Source of the DNA: CAYJBP01 sp964372025
Lineage (GTDB): Bacteria > Bacillota > Dehalobacteriia > UBA4068
Assembly (NCBI GenBank): GCA_964372025.1
Contig: CAYJPF010000031.1
Location: forward strand, 1-25,753
Length of the DNA: 25,753 bases
Reading direction: 5' to 3'
Shown: piece by piece, positions 17,172 to 24,809 of the stretch
Layout of the letters: each line of letters starts with the position of its first letter
How positions within the stretch are numbered: the first letter of the stretch is position 1
The notes under the pieces: generated by a model
Told to the model about the DNA's origin: nothing
The model's database searches: none
What the model saw: the letters and a program-made list of their open reading frames with translations, nothing else
Position numbers and translations under genes: made by a program

Positions 17172-18269
17172 ATGATAATATGGATTACTGGTCTTTCGGC
17201 TTCTGGAAAAACCACTCTTGGCATGGAATTATATAAACTTTTAAAGCATAGAGGTAATTGGTTGTTATTAGATGGAGATACTATTAGAACTGTTTTCGGA
17301 GAGGATCTTGGGCATACTGTTGAAGATAGAATGAAAAATGGTTATCGTATGTCAAGGTTATGCAAATTAATGGAATTACAAAATATTAATGTGATAGCCT
17401 GTGTTTTAGTTATTCGCCAAGAATTAAGAGATTATAATAGAAATACTTTTACCAATTATAAAGAAATTTTTATTGATGTTGATATAGATAACCTGATAAA
17501 ACGAGATAACAAAGGTATATATAAAATGGCTCTATCTAAGAAAATTTGCAATGTGGCGGGTATAGATATTGCAATTGATAAACCCTTAGATGCTGATTAT
17601 TTTTTTATTAATAATAACGATGGTATTGATTTCACTGAAAAAAGCATTGAAATCTGCAATTTATTTAAAATAGATTTAGAAAGTTCTTATTTTTATACTA
17701 ATAGAAACCTTCTTGATTTTCCTGAAAAGTATGAGTATACTAATTATAGTGGTAGCAAATTTTTTGTTGATTATAGAAATAACAGGCTTAATATACTAAA
17801 AAAAATATCCAATTTTATACATGGATATAGTCAAGAACTCTTACTACATAATTATTTACATATGCATTTTAATTCAAGCAATACCTCATCTACAAAAAAA
17901 ATACTGAAAATCTTCTATGAAAGTATTTCTTTAAAAGAGTTCGAACCCAAAATTCTTCTTTTTTTGAAAAAATTTGAAGTTAGTAAAAAAATTTATCAAG
18001 AATATGATGTAAACACTTTTACTAAAATAACTAACGAGCATAAGGATATTGATAACTACTTGCTTTTTGCATATATACTTATTCACTCTTATGATTTGGC
18101 AGCAAATAAACAAATAAAACTAATTTTATTTAATAGCTTGCTTAAGCTGAATGATATCTTAATATCATCTATAGAGATGATTAGTAATGATGGACAATAT
18201 ACTATGCTAAAACAATCTATAGAGAAAGAAATTAGTTTATATGAAGCTTTAAGGGGAATAGATATATGA
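17172..18269 (+). CDS. CDP-amidate kinase (Cj1415-like, APS-kinase fold) with C-terminal extension
   Basis: Residues 1-170 are an adenylylsulfate-kinase-type domain: P-loop GLSASGKTT at 7-15, LLDGDTIRTVFG at 32-43, then DRMKNGYRMSRLCK. In C. jejuni the related Cj1415 phosphorylates the 3' hydroxyl of cytidine diphosphoramidate. No sulfate-assimilation gene is nearby, so a role in the phosphoramidate pathway is far more likely than APS phosphorylation. Residues about 171-365 form an extension absent from the roughly 170-residue Campylobacter enzyme; it is rich in Lys, Ile, Asn and Tyr, apparently helical, and I recognise no domain. GAGG lies 8 nt before ATG. The stop overlaps the next ATG (ATGA), so the genes are coupled. 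Confidence 0.8.
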   Translation: MIIWITGLSASGKTTLGMELYKLLKHRGNWLLLDGDTIRTVFGEDLGHTVEDRMKNGYRMSRLCKLMELQNINVIACVLVIRQELRDYNRNTFTNYKEIFIDVDIDNLIKRDNKGIYKMALSKKICNVAGIDIAIDKPLDADYFFINNNDGIDFTEKSIEICNLFKIDLESSYFYTNRNLLDFPEKYEYTNYSGSKFFVDYRNNRLNILKKISNFIHGYSQELLLHNYLHMHFNSSNTSSTKKILKIFYESISLKEFEPKILLFLKKFEVSKKIYQEYDVNTFTKITNEHKDIDNYLLFAYILIHSYDLAANKQIKLILFNSLLKLNDILISSIEMISNDGQYTMLKQSIEKEISLYEALRGIDI

Positions 18270-19012
18270 TTAAATTTTCAATTTTACTTACTAACTCTAT
18301 GCGTAGCAAAGCATATTTACAAAACCTATTAATTAACAATCTGATTCCTGCTTCAGCTATTATTTTAGAGGATAAAAATAAGGTTCTAGTCGAGGAACAA
18401 AATCGATTGACACTAGACAAAAACACAAGTCAAAAATTAATTCATACAACAATAGGTGTTAATGCTGCAATTGATGAAAAAAAATGTGTTGAAGAAACTT
18501 TAAAAGAAAATAAGATTTTTTATCATAAGATTGATACACTAGATGTTAACTCAAGTCAAGTTGTTTCCGCTGTTGCGAATCTAACTACTGAATATATTAT
18601 TTATTCTGGTCCTGGTGGCGCTATTTTGAAATCTGAAATATTTCAGCAAGGAAAAAAATTTATTCATGTCCATCCGGGCAATATCCCAATATATAAAGGA
18701 AGTACAACATATTACTATGAAATGCTAATCGAAAGTCAAATATCTTGTTCTATTTTTCTTATGAATGAGCAAATAGATAGTGGACAGCTCTTATATAAAA
18801 AGCATTTTAAAATCCCTGCAGGATATCATGATTTTGATAATGTGGTCGATCCTCTTCTCCGTTGCGAGACCTTAATCGCATGGTTAAATCATATAAAGAA
18901 TTCAACTATTGCTAATTTGCCAATTAATACAGAAAGTGATAATACGTTTTATATTATTCACCCACTTTTAAAACATATCGCTATATCAAAAGCCAGGGGA
19001 GTGCATATATAA
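18266..19012 (+). CDS. Formyltransferase-fold protein with altered catalytic motif
   Basis: This 248-residue protein has the formyltransferase N-terminal fold. FIHVHPGNIPIYKGSTTYYY (132-151) corresponds to the NxHPSLLPxxxG loop, and MNEQIDSGQLL (166-176) to the DxGxI loop. The catalytic His (H136) and Asp (D171) are kept, but the Asn two residues before the His is replaced by His (H134). It lies within the phosphoramidate genes, overlapping the kinase stop by 4 nt, and the glutamine kinase gene starts directly after its stop. A formyl or other one-carbon transfer to an amine of the glycan or the phosphoramidate is possible, and so is an altered chemistry. I know of no counterpart in the C. 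jejuni pathway, so its role is an open question. Confidence 0.72.
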   Translation: MIKFSILLTNSMRSKAYLQNLLINNLIPASAIILEDKNKVLVEEQNRLTLDKNTSQKLIHTTIGVNAAIDEKKCVEETLKENKIFYHKIDTLDVNSSQVVSAVANLTTEYIIYSGPGGAILKSEIFQQGKKFIHVHPGNIPIYKGSTTYYYEMLIESQISCSIFLMNEQIDSGQLLYKKHFKIPAGYHDFDNVVDPLLRCETLIAWLNHIKNSTIANLPINTESDNTFYIIHPLLKHIAISKARGVHI

Positions 19013-21358
19013 GTGAACAAAATGAGTACCAAAGCACAAACTTTATTAGAAATAAGTAAAAATTTACCACAAATTAAGGTTCTACCTATACTTATAATTA
19101 ATACCAACGATATATTATTGGTGGATTCGACATATGAGAAGATAAAAAATTTCTTTAGAGAAGATAAATTAATTATTCGCTCATCTGTATCTATAGAGGA
19201 TAGCATGGAGAACTCCTATGCCGGACACTTTGATACTGTTTTAAATGTGTCTAAAAATGATAAATTAGCTGTGATAGAAGCTTTGACACAGGTAGCATCT
19301 TCGTATAATGGACTGACTAATGAAGAAATCCTTATTCAACCAATGTTAAAAGATATTGCTTATGCTGGAGTGGTTTTTACTGCTGACATGGATACTTTAG
19401 CAGACTACTATATTATTAATTATGATACAGGCAATAAGAGTGATAGCATAACTTCTGGACAAGGCGTTAATTTGAAAACAAAAATAATTTTTAAAGATTA
19501 CACGTATTCCGGCCAAGATGAAAAATGGATAACTAGTTTGCTGCAAAATTGTCAGCTTTTGGAAATGTTTTATCAAAATAATTACTTAGATATCGAATTT
19601 GCTGTAAATATCAAAAAGGAAGTTTTTATTTTTCAGGTTCGCCCATTAACTAATCAACTAAAAATTACAGAAAGAGCTCCTGATCTAAAAGCTGTATTAT
19701 TTAAGGTTCATAAAAAAATTGAAAAACTGGCTCGACCTCATCCTAATTTACTAGGTGATTGTACTGCCTTTGGATTAATGCCTGATTGGAACCCTGCTGA
19801 GATTATTGGTGTGCGACCAAAAAAATTAGCCCTTACGCTTTATAAAGAATTAATTACTGATCAGATATGGGCACATCAACGTAATAATTATGGATATCGC
19901 AATCTCTTAGGGCATCCACTTATGGTGACCTTTGCTGGCATACCATATATAGATATACGCATTACGTTCAATTCTTTTATTCCCAAAAATCTTCATGAAA
20001 ACATTGCCGAAAAATTAGCAAATTTTTATATACATAAATTAATTTCTAAACCAAATTATCATGATAAGGTTGAGTTTGCTATCGTGTACTCATGTTATTA
20101 CTTAGGTATATCAGATAAATTACAGGAACTAAAATCACATGGCTTTAATAGTAGTGAAATAAAAAGAATTGAATTTTCTTTACTGGAACTAACTAATGAT
20201 ATAATCAATCCACAAACAGGCCTTTATAAAAAAGATATAGAAAAAGTGAATCTGTTAAAAACAAAATATGATACTATAATTAATTCAAATATTTCAATTA
20301 TAGATAAAATATATTGGTTAATAGAAAATTGTAAAAACTGGGGAACGCTGCCATTTGCCGGAGTTGCGAGAGCAGCCTTTATTGCTATACAGTTTTTAAA
20401 ATCATTTATTGATTTAGAAATTATTACTAAAAAAGATTATGATTTGTTTATGAACTCCTTAAATACAATCAATAAAACAATGAATACTGATTTAAAAAAA
20501 GTATTTGATAAGCAATTATCTGAAAAAGATTTTTTAAATTTATATGGACATATCAGACCTGGAACATACGATATTTGCAGTAAAAGATATGATGAAGATT
20601 TTCAATCATATTTTTCACATTATCCACAAATTGATACAGCAGAAAAATTTGACTTTAGCAGCTACCAATTAGATCAAATTGATAATTTGTTAGTTGAAAA
20701 TGGGCTTAGAATTAATGCGCAACAATTATTAGCATTTATTAAGGAAGCTATTGAAGGAAGAGAATATACTAAATACCAGTTTACTAAATCGCTAAGCCAA
20801 ATTCTTATATTAGTTGAAGAACTTGCTTTAAAATATGGACTTAATCGTGATGATGCTGCAAATATAGATATCGCAGTAATTAAGAATCTATATTCAACAG
20901 TTGAATACATAAACCTATCCGATTTATTTATGGAAAACATCAAGCATAATAAAAAAATGTACGAATTAACTAAAGTCATAAAATTACCCAGTGTTATTCT
21001 TACTGCTGATGAAGTATATTCTTATTACCTTTTAAACGAGGAGCCAAATTTTATCACATTAAAAACCGTTGTGGGAGAAATTCTAAGTGAAGAGTATATT
21101 AATACTAGTAATTTAGAAAATAAAATATTATTTATAAAGTCAGCAGACCCCGGATATGATTATATTTTTAGCAAAAATATTGGAGGATTAGTTTGTCAAT
21201 TTGGCGGAGCAAACTCCCATATGGCAATTAGATGTGCAGAACTTGGCATTCCTGCTGTAATTGGCATAGGGGAAAAAGAATTTTGCAAATGGATAGTAAA
21301 AAAGAAAATCAGGATTGACTGCTTATCCAAAAATATATCCTCACATGAAGGAGACTGA
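19013..21358 (+). CDS. L-glutamine kinase (Cj1418-like, PEP-synthase fold)
   Basis: This 781-residue protein has the PEP-synthase/pyruvate-phosphate-dikinase layout. The ATP-grasp part has IIRSSVSIEDS at 54-64, ILIQPML at 106-112, GVVFTAD at 119-125, and DIEFA with FQVRPL at 193-212. A long middle region follows, then a phosphohistidine domain with GGLVCQFGGANSHMAI ending near 739 and the catalytic histidine at 736. Length and layout match Cj1418, which phosphorylates the side-chain amide of glutamine (ATP to AMP plus Pi). The PEP/pyruvate-binding barrel of true PEP synthase is missing. The start is GTG, directly after the previous stop, with AGGGGAG 11 nt upstream. ATG 19022 is possible but further from that site. 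The genetic context makes the function persuasive. Confidence 0.85.
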   Translation: MNKMSTKAQTLLEISKNLPQIKVLPILIINTNDILLVDSTYEKIKNFFREDKLIIRSSVSIEDSMENSYAGHFDTVLNVSKNDKLAVIEALTQVASSYNGLTNEEILIQPMLKDIAYAGVVFTADMDTLADYYIINYDTGNKSDSITSGQGVNLKTKIIFKDYTYSGQDEKWITSLLQNCQLLEMFYQNNYLDIEFAVNIKKEVFIFQVRPLTNQLKITERAPDLKAVLFKVHKKIEKLARPHPNLLGDCTAFGLMPDWNPAEIIGVRPKKLALTLYKELITDQIWAHQRNNYGYRNLLGHPLMVTFAGIPYIDIRITFNSFIPKNLHENIAEKLANFYIHKLISKPNYHDKVEFAIVYSCYYLGISDKLQELKSHGFNSSEIKRIEFSLLELTNDIINPQTGLYKKDIEKVNLLKTKYDTIINSNISIIDKIYWLIENCKNWGTLPFAGVARAAFIAIQFLKSFIDLEIITKKDYDLFMNSLNTINKTMNTDLKKVFDKQLSEKDFLNLYGHIRPGTYDICSKRYDEDFQSYFSHYPQIDTAEKFDFSSYQLDQIDNLLVENGLRINAQQLLAFIKEAIEGREYTKYQFTKSLSQILILVEELALKYGLNRDDAANIDIAVIKNLYSTVEYINLSDLFMENIKHNKKMYELTKVIKLPSVILTADEVYSYYLLNEEPNFITLKTVVGEILSEEYINTSNLENKILFIKSADPGYDYIFSKNIGGLVCQFGGANSHMAIRCAELGIPAVIGIGEKEFCKWIVKKKIRIDCLSKNISSHEGD

Positions 21359-21362
21359 CTTA

Positions 21363-21983
21363 ATGAAAAAAATTGGCATAACTCAAAGATTAGAGTATAT
21401 AGAGTCACATAAGGAAATAAGAGAATCTCTAGACATCCGATGGTATGACTTGTTGCGATATTGGAAATATGAGCCAGTTGTATTAAGTAGTAAAATGAAC
21501 ATATCGGAGCATATTGCCAATCTTAATTTATCAGGCATTATTTTTACTGGCGGGAATGATTTATCTGTTATTTCATACACAGAAATAAATAAGCTAAGAG
21601 ATGATTTTGAGAAAAAATTAATTACCTTTTGTGTGAATAATAATATTAGGATTTTAGGCGTTTGTCGTGGTATGCAAATTATGGCTCATTATTTTGGAGC
21701 AAGCTTTAAAAAAGTTGATAATCATGTGGCAAATGAACATATAATAAAAGTCGATTTAGATTCATGCTTACATGATATGTTAGGCAATGAATATGTTAAA
21801 GTAAATTCTTATCATAATTATTGCATTGATAATATTAATCACCCAGATTTTGATATTGTAGCTCGTTCAAATGATGGGGCAATTGAGTCAATAGCAAGCA
21901 AGTCTAAACAAAGTCTAGGAATTATGTGGCATCCTGAAAGAGAAGTCTCCTTTAATAATTGGGTTAAGGGATTTTTTGATTAA
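21363..21983 (+). CDS. Gamma-glutamyl-CDP-amidate hydrolase (Cj1417-like, class I glutamine amidotransferase)
   Basis: This 206-residue class I glutamine-amidotransferase-fold protein has GVCRGMQIM with nucleophile C101 and GIMWHPERE with H190 and E192, so the triad is complete. TGGNDLS at 62-68 is typical of the gamma-glutamyl hydrolase branch. In C. jejuni, Cj1417 cuts CDP-glutamine to glutamate and cytidine diphosphoramidate; beside the other three pathway genes this is the best assignment. The frame extends back to 21315 inside the previous gene, but GAAGGAGA lies 8 nt before ATG 21363 and the fold starts there. It is the last gene of the block; convergent yaaA follows. No clear terminator was found in the 132-nt gap. 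Confidence 0.85.
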   Translation: MKKIGITQRLEYIESHKEIRESLDIRWYDLLRYWKYEPVVLSSKMNISEHIANLNLSGIIFTGGNDLSVISYTEINKLRDDFEKKLITFCVNNNIRILGVCRGMQIMAHYFGASFKKVDNHVANEHIIKVDLDSCLHDMLGNEYVKVNSYHNYCIDNINHPDFDIVARSNDGAIESIASKSKQSLGIMWHPEREVSFNNWVKGFFD

Positions 21984-22115
21984 ATATTATGCAAAAAAAT
22001 CCCTCCAAAAATAGAACTACGGGGGCTTATTTTAGAAATTGTAAAAATCTCTATGTCAGGGTTAAATATATAGTATAAAATAATAAATCCATCAAAATAT
22101 TAAAAAGAATACCAC

Positions 22116-22862
22116 TTAATCAGCATTTAAAAAAACAAAAGTATCCTCTCTCGACACCCCCGCTATATAAATATACCCCAACTCCTCAAACTCCCGAATA
22201 TCCTTAGGCGTAGTAACACCATTCTCCGCCAACCAGCGCACCATCTGTCCTCTGGCCATTTTGCATTTCGTGCCGGTTTCGATAACCTTACCATTCTTAA
22301 TCTCACCAAAACTGCAGGTTAAAAAGCGCACATTGCTTGGCAAATAGGGCTTAACCGCCTTACTATACTCCTTCGAGGCCAAGTTAAGGACAAAATCCGT
22401 TTCGCTGGCTAACTGTTTGGCCAAACTTTCGCCCCAGAATTGATAGAGATTTTTATGCTCGCCTACTGCCAGCTTAGCCTGCATCTCCAGGCGATATGGG
22501 AAAACGCCGTCAAAGGGGCGTAGTAGGCCGTAAAAGCCGGAGATTATGCGCAAATGTTGCTCTATATAGTCAAACTGGCCGTCCTCGAAAATGCCCGGCG
22601 CCATGTAGCGGTACTGAATCCCCTCGTAAGCTAAAATTGCCGGGGTTAAATTATTGTGTAAATCCATATTTTGCAGATAATCATAGTTAAGGCGAGCCAG
22701 CTTATCATTGCAAGCCCAAAGCGCATGCAATTGCTCGATGCTCATCGCCTGCAAAGCCTGCTTTAGCTGCTCCGTTTTGGGCAGAAATTGCGGTAGACCA
22801 GTTGGGGCTAGGCTGTCGGTGTCGATATTCATTTTCTTGGCCGGGGAGATTATTATACGCAT
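22116..22862 (-). CDS. yaaA: Peroxide stress protein YaaA (DUF328/UPF0246)
   Basis: This 248-residue protein starts MRIIISPAKKMN, the signature of the YaaA family, with HALWACNDKLA and the late KMARGQMVRWL segment also conserved. In Escherichia coli YaaA is induced by OxyR and limits intracellular free iron and oxidative damage; it binds DNA and adopts an unusual fold. The frame could start at 22880, but AAGGAAG lies 7 nt before ATG 22862 and the family begins there. It is convergent with the glycan operon and marks the return to core-genome genes with visibly higher G+C. Confidence 0.93.
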   Translation of the reverse strand: MRIIISPAKKMNIDTDSLAPTGLPQFLPKTEQLKQALQAMSIEQLHALWACNDKLARLNYDYLQNMDLHNNLTPAILAYEGIQYRYMAPGIFEDGQFDYIEQHLRIISGFYGLLRPFDGVFPYRLEMQAKLAVGEHKNLYQFWGESLAKQLASETDFVLNLASKEYSKAVKPYLPSNVRFLTCSFGEIKNGKVIETGTKCKMARGQMVRWLAENGVTTPKDIREFEELGYIYIAGVSREDTFVFLNAD

Positions 22863-22878
22863 AAGAGCACTTCCTTGC

Positions 22879-22884
22879 ATTATA
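22879..22884 (-). promoter_or_regulatory. Candidate -10 box for yaaA
   Basis: TATAAT on the minus strand, about 17 nt before the start codon. No good -35 is visible, so support is weak; transcription from here would give a leader of only about 10 nt. Confidence 0.3.
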
Positions 22885-22966
22885 AAGTAGTAGCCATGGC
22901 ATCACTTCGCCAGCGGCAATGTAATGCACTGTAAGGGGTGATATGGTTTGGTTTTATTCCTGCAAC

Positions 22967-22991
22967 AAAAAAGGCTGATCATATCCCTTTT
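22967..22991 (-). terminator. Intrinsic terminator after thpR
   Basis: On the minus strand, AAAAGG and CCTTTT form a stem around an 11-nt loop and end in a run of six T. It overlaps the thpR stop codon. The stem is short and A-rich, so strength is uncertain. Confidence 0.4.
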
Positions 22992-23533
22992 GTATGGATA
23001 ACTAAGCTTTGATGTTCAACCGCATATAATTCTTGATAAGTCAACTTGCCGTTAACTCTTGTTGATAACATCAAGCTTAGGCGGCTGATATCTGTTGCGA
23101 ATGTTGGCTGCAATGCTGCTTTATTGGGCAGTGTTATTTGCGATTTAAAGCGTCTGGCTATAGTTATATGCGGTGTGAATTTGCGCTTTTCGAGCACAAA
23201 GCCGCTTGCGATTAAATTTTTGCTTAAATCTGCTTGCAAATATTGCAAATCTTGATTATTTTCTAAGCCCAGCCAGCAAATATCGCCATCAGGGCGGGAA
23301 AATTTACCGCTATGGCTGAAAATCAAGTGCAGTTTGGGCATAGTTAGTTTATTCATTGCTGATTTGATATCATCTAAGCGCTTGGCTTCAATCTCACCTA
23401 AAAAAGCTAGCGTGAGGTGAATATTTTGCGGTAGGCTAAAACTGCCTTGGCCTTGCTTTTTCAGCTCGCTTTGAATAGCGAGGATATTGGCAATCGTTGA
23501 GTCATCAAAATTAAGGGCGATAAATAGGCGCAT
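22979..23533 (-). CDS. thpR: RNA 2',3'-cyclic phosphodiesterase (2'-5' RNA ligase family)
   Basis: This 184-residue member of the 2H phosphoesterase superfamily opens MRLFIALNFDD and has the two catalytic HxTx motifs: HLTLAFLG near 44-51 and HITIARRF near 125-132. ThpR enzymes hydrolyse 2',3'-cyclic phosphates on RNA and can ligate 2'-5' in vitro; the cellular role is unclear. The frame could start at 23572, but CAGGAG lies 7 nt before ATG 23533 and the family begins there. It is 45 nt downstream of the SLOG gene on the same strand, so they are probably cotranscribed. Confidence 0.92.
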   Translation of the reverse strand: MRLFIALNFDDSTIANILAIQSELKKQGQGSFSLPQNIHLTLAFLGEIEAKRLDDIKSAMNKLTMPKLHLIFSHSGKFSRPDGDICWLGLENNQDLQYLQADLSKNLIASGFVLEKRKFTPHITIARRFKSQITLPNKAALQPTFATDISRLSLMLSTRVNGKLTYQELYAVEHQSLVIHTKGI

Positions 23534-23578
23534 GGAAAAACTCCTGAAAAATGGATTATTCTTATTAAACATATAATT

Positions 23579-24055
23579 CTATTTTTCGGGCGATAATCCT
23601 ATGTGAATACAGGCAATTTCTCTGCCGATTTGCTTTGCATACTTGATTGTGGCGATTGTGCCGCCGGTTTCTCGGCCGTCGTGGACGGCGATGATTAGAG
23701 TGGAATTATCGACCATGTAGCGGTTGCGTCGCATGAAACAGTGTGGAGCATAGTCCGTACTGTGGCTTTTGACAATATCGCAATGATTGATTAGCTTTTG
23801 AAAGGTGGAATCCGGTGTTTTGAGGCGGTTGGTGTATGGAATTGCTGCTTCTAAGGTGATGGGGTGGTGATTTTTAAATTCGACGATAATTGCAGCAAAA
23901 ATTAAATCTATGCCTTCGGCAAAGCCGCTGATGAAGTGAGTATATCCTTCGTCGAGGGCTTTTTTTATTGCTTGGTTTAAGCTGGATTTTACGAAGTCGA
24001 GCTTTTCGGGAGCTATTTTGCGGTGGCCGGTTATGCAGCAGGTTTTGTTAGACAT
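23579..24055 (-). CDS. SLOG-superfamily DUF1273/YpsA-like protein
   Basis: This 158-residue protein starts CCITGHRKI, followed by SGFAEGIDL (the GxAxGxD motif) and a late GRETGGTIATIKYAKQ segment. These are marks of the SLOG nucleotide-binding fold seen in YpsA/DUF1273, DprA and LOG proteins. SLOG proteins bind nucleotides or nucleotide-derived ligands; no exact function is known for this branch. The frame reaches 24091, but GGAGG lies 8 nt before ATG 24055. The gene diverges from a small XRE regulator, and their common promoter holds three operators, so that regulator probably controls it. Confidence 0.82.
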   Translation of the reverse strand: MSNKTCCITGHRKIAPEKLDFVKSSLNQAIKKALDEGYTHFISGFAEGIDLIFAAIIVEFKNHHPITLEAAIPYTNRLKTPDSTFQKLINHCDIVKSHSTDYAPHCFMRRNRYMVDNSTLIIAVHDGRETGGTIATIKYAKQIGREIACIHIGLSPEK

Positions 24056-24072
24056 TTTGATATCCTCCGTAT

Positions 24073-24094
24073 AATTTGCGCTATATAGCAAATT
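24073..24094. promoter_or_regulatory. Operator 1 in the SLOG/XRE divergent promoter
   Basis: AATTTGC, 8 nt, GCAAATT: a perfect 7-bp inverted repeat. It touches the minus-strand -10 box TATAAT (24097-24092) of the SLOG gene and so would block its promoter. Confidence 0.65.
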
Positions 24095-24120
24095 ATATCA
24101 TAAAAGATTAAAATTTGCCA
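24092..24120 (-). promoter_or_regulatory. Candidate promoter of the SLOG gene
   Basis: On the minus strand, TGGCAA (24120-24115), a 17-nt spacer and a consensus TATAAT (24097-24092). The -35 is weak; the -10 is flanked and overlapped by the operators. Confidence 0.5.
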
Positions 24121-24131
24121 TATAACGCAAA
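24114..24131. promoter_or_regulatory. Operator 2 in the SLOG/XRE divergent promoter
   Basis: TTTGC, 8 nt, GCAAA. Its spacer contains TATAAC (24121-24126), a possible -10 box for the XRE gene, so binding there would give autorepression. Confidence 0.6.
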
Positions 24132-24138
24132 CAAATAG

Positions 24139-24154
24139 TTGCGATACATGGCAA
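24139..24154. promoter_or_regulatory. Operator 3 in the SLOG/XRE divergent promoter
   Basis: TTGC, 8 nt, GCAA: the same spacing as operators 1 and 2 with shorter arms. It lies in the leader of the XRE gene. Confidence 0.5.
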
Positions 24155-24180
24155 ATTATTTCTATAGGGAGGAGTTTATT

Positions 24181-24423
24181 ATGAATACAAAAGATGCTGT
24201 TGCAAATAGAATTACTGAATTATGCGCAGAGCGCAATATTACAATCAATGGATTAAGCTATTTATCAGGGGTTGCTAATTCAACTATCAAAGGCATATTT
24301 TATAATCGAAGTAAAAATCCAGGCATTGTTACTATCAAAAAACTCTGCGATGCTCTGGAAATAACCCTAGGCGAATTCTTCTCTACCCCGGAATTTGATG
24401 CCTTAGAGCAGGAGATTAAGTAA
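24181..24423 (+). CDS. Small XRE-family helix-turn-helix regulator
   Basis: This 80-residue protein is a single XRE/Cro-type helix-turn-helix domain: ITELCAERNITINGLSYLSGVANSTIKGI supplies the helices and turn, and TIKKLCDALEITLGEFF is the usual last part. A short acidic tail follows and there is no sensor domain. GGGAGGAG lies 6 nt before ATG 24181; the frame reaches 24139 but lacks homology there. The three TTGC-N8-GCAA operators just upstream are its probable binding sites, controlling itself and the divergent SLOG gene. What relieves repression is unknown. Confidence 0.88.
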   Translation: MNTKDAVANRITELCAERNITINGLSYLSGVANSTIKGIFYNRSKNPGIVTIKKLCDALEITLGEFFSTPEFDALEQEIK

Positions 24424-24474
24424 ATATCCCCTGATCTAATTTAATTTTGCTAGAGAAATATTTACAATTTTGTA

Positions 24475-24503
24475 TTGTATTTGTATATTAAATGTAATAT
24501 AAT
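24475..24503 (+). promoter_or_regulatory. Promoter of the toxin-antitoxin operon
   Basis: TTGTAT (24475-24480), a 17-nt spacer and a consensus TATAAT (24498-24503), about 30 nt before the antitoxin start. An inverted repeat TATATT (24484-24489) / AATATA (24496-24501) overlaps the -10 and is a candidate autoregulatory operator. Confidence 0.55.
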
Positions 24504-24533
24504 AAATATACTAATCCAAAGGAGTTGACAAAA

Positions 24534-24809
24534 ATGCCCAAGACAGCGGTAATCAATATCAGAACCGAAGCCGACACAAAAAAGAAAATTGAGCAGCTTT
24601 ATTCACAATTCGGCATCAGTGTTTCTGATGCTGTAAACATTTTCTTTCATCAATCGCTTATGCAGGGGGGATTACCTTTTGCTATGCAAATCCCCAAGCC
24701 CAATGCCGAAACTCTCGCTGCTATGCAGGAAATTGAGCAAATGCTCAAGGAGGGTACGGGGCGCAGATTTAACAGTGTTGATGAGCTATTCGAGGAATTG
24801 GATTCATGA
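24534..24809 (+). CDS. RelB/DinJ-family antitoxin
   Basis: This 91-residue protein has the RelB/DinJ layout: an N-terminal ribbon-helix-helix (AVINIRTEADTKKKIEQLYSQ, then GISVSDAVNIFFHQSL) that binds DNA as a dimer, and a C-terminal part (RRFNSVDELFEEL) that would wrap the toxin. AAAGGAG lies 9 nt before ATG 24534; a TTG at 24525 is in frame but directly abuts that site. The stop overlaps the toxin ATG (ATGA), as is normal for such pairs. It should neutralise a YafQ-type ribonuclease and repress its own promoter. Confidence 0.9.
   Translation: MPKTAVINIRTEADTKKKIEQLYSQFGISVSDAVNIFFHQSLMQGGLPFAMQIPKPNAETLAAMQEIEQMLKEGTGRRFNSVDELFEELDS

Noticed and set aside
17172..21358. Sulfate assimilation (APS kinase) and central metabolism (PEP synthase)
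   Set aside because: The two fold families occur here with a cytidylyltransferase and a gamma-glutamyl hydrolase, and no sulfurylase or central-metabolism gene is near. The PEP-binding barrel is missing from the synthase-like protein. The phosphoramidate pathway explains all four together.
22496..22890. Plus-strand open frames opposite yaaA
   Set aside because: They are low-complexity translations opposite a conserved gene with no ribosome site or family match.
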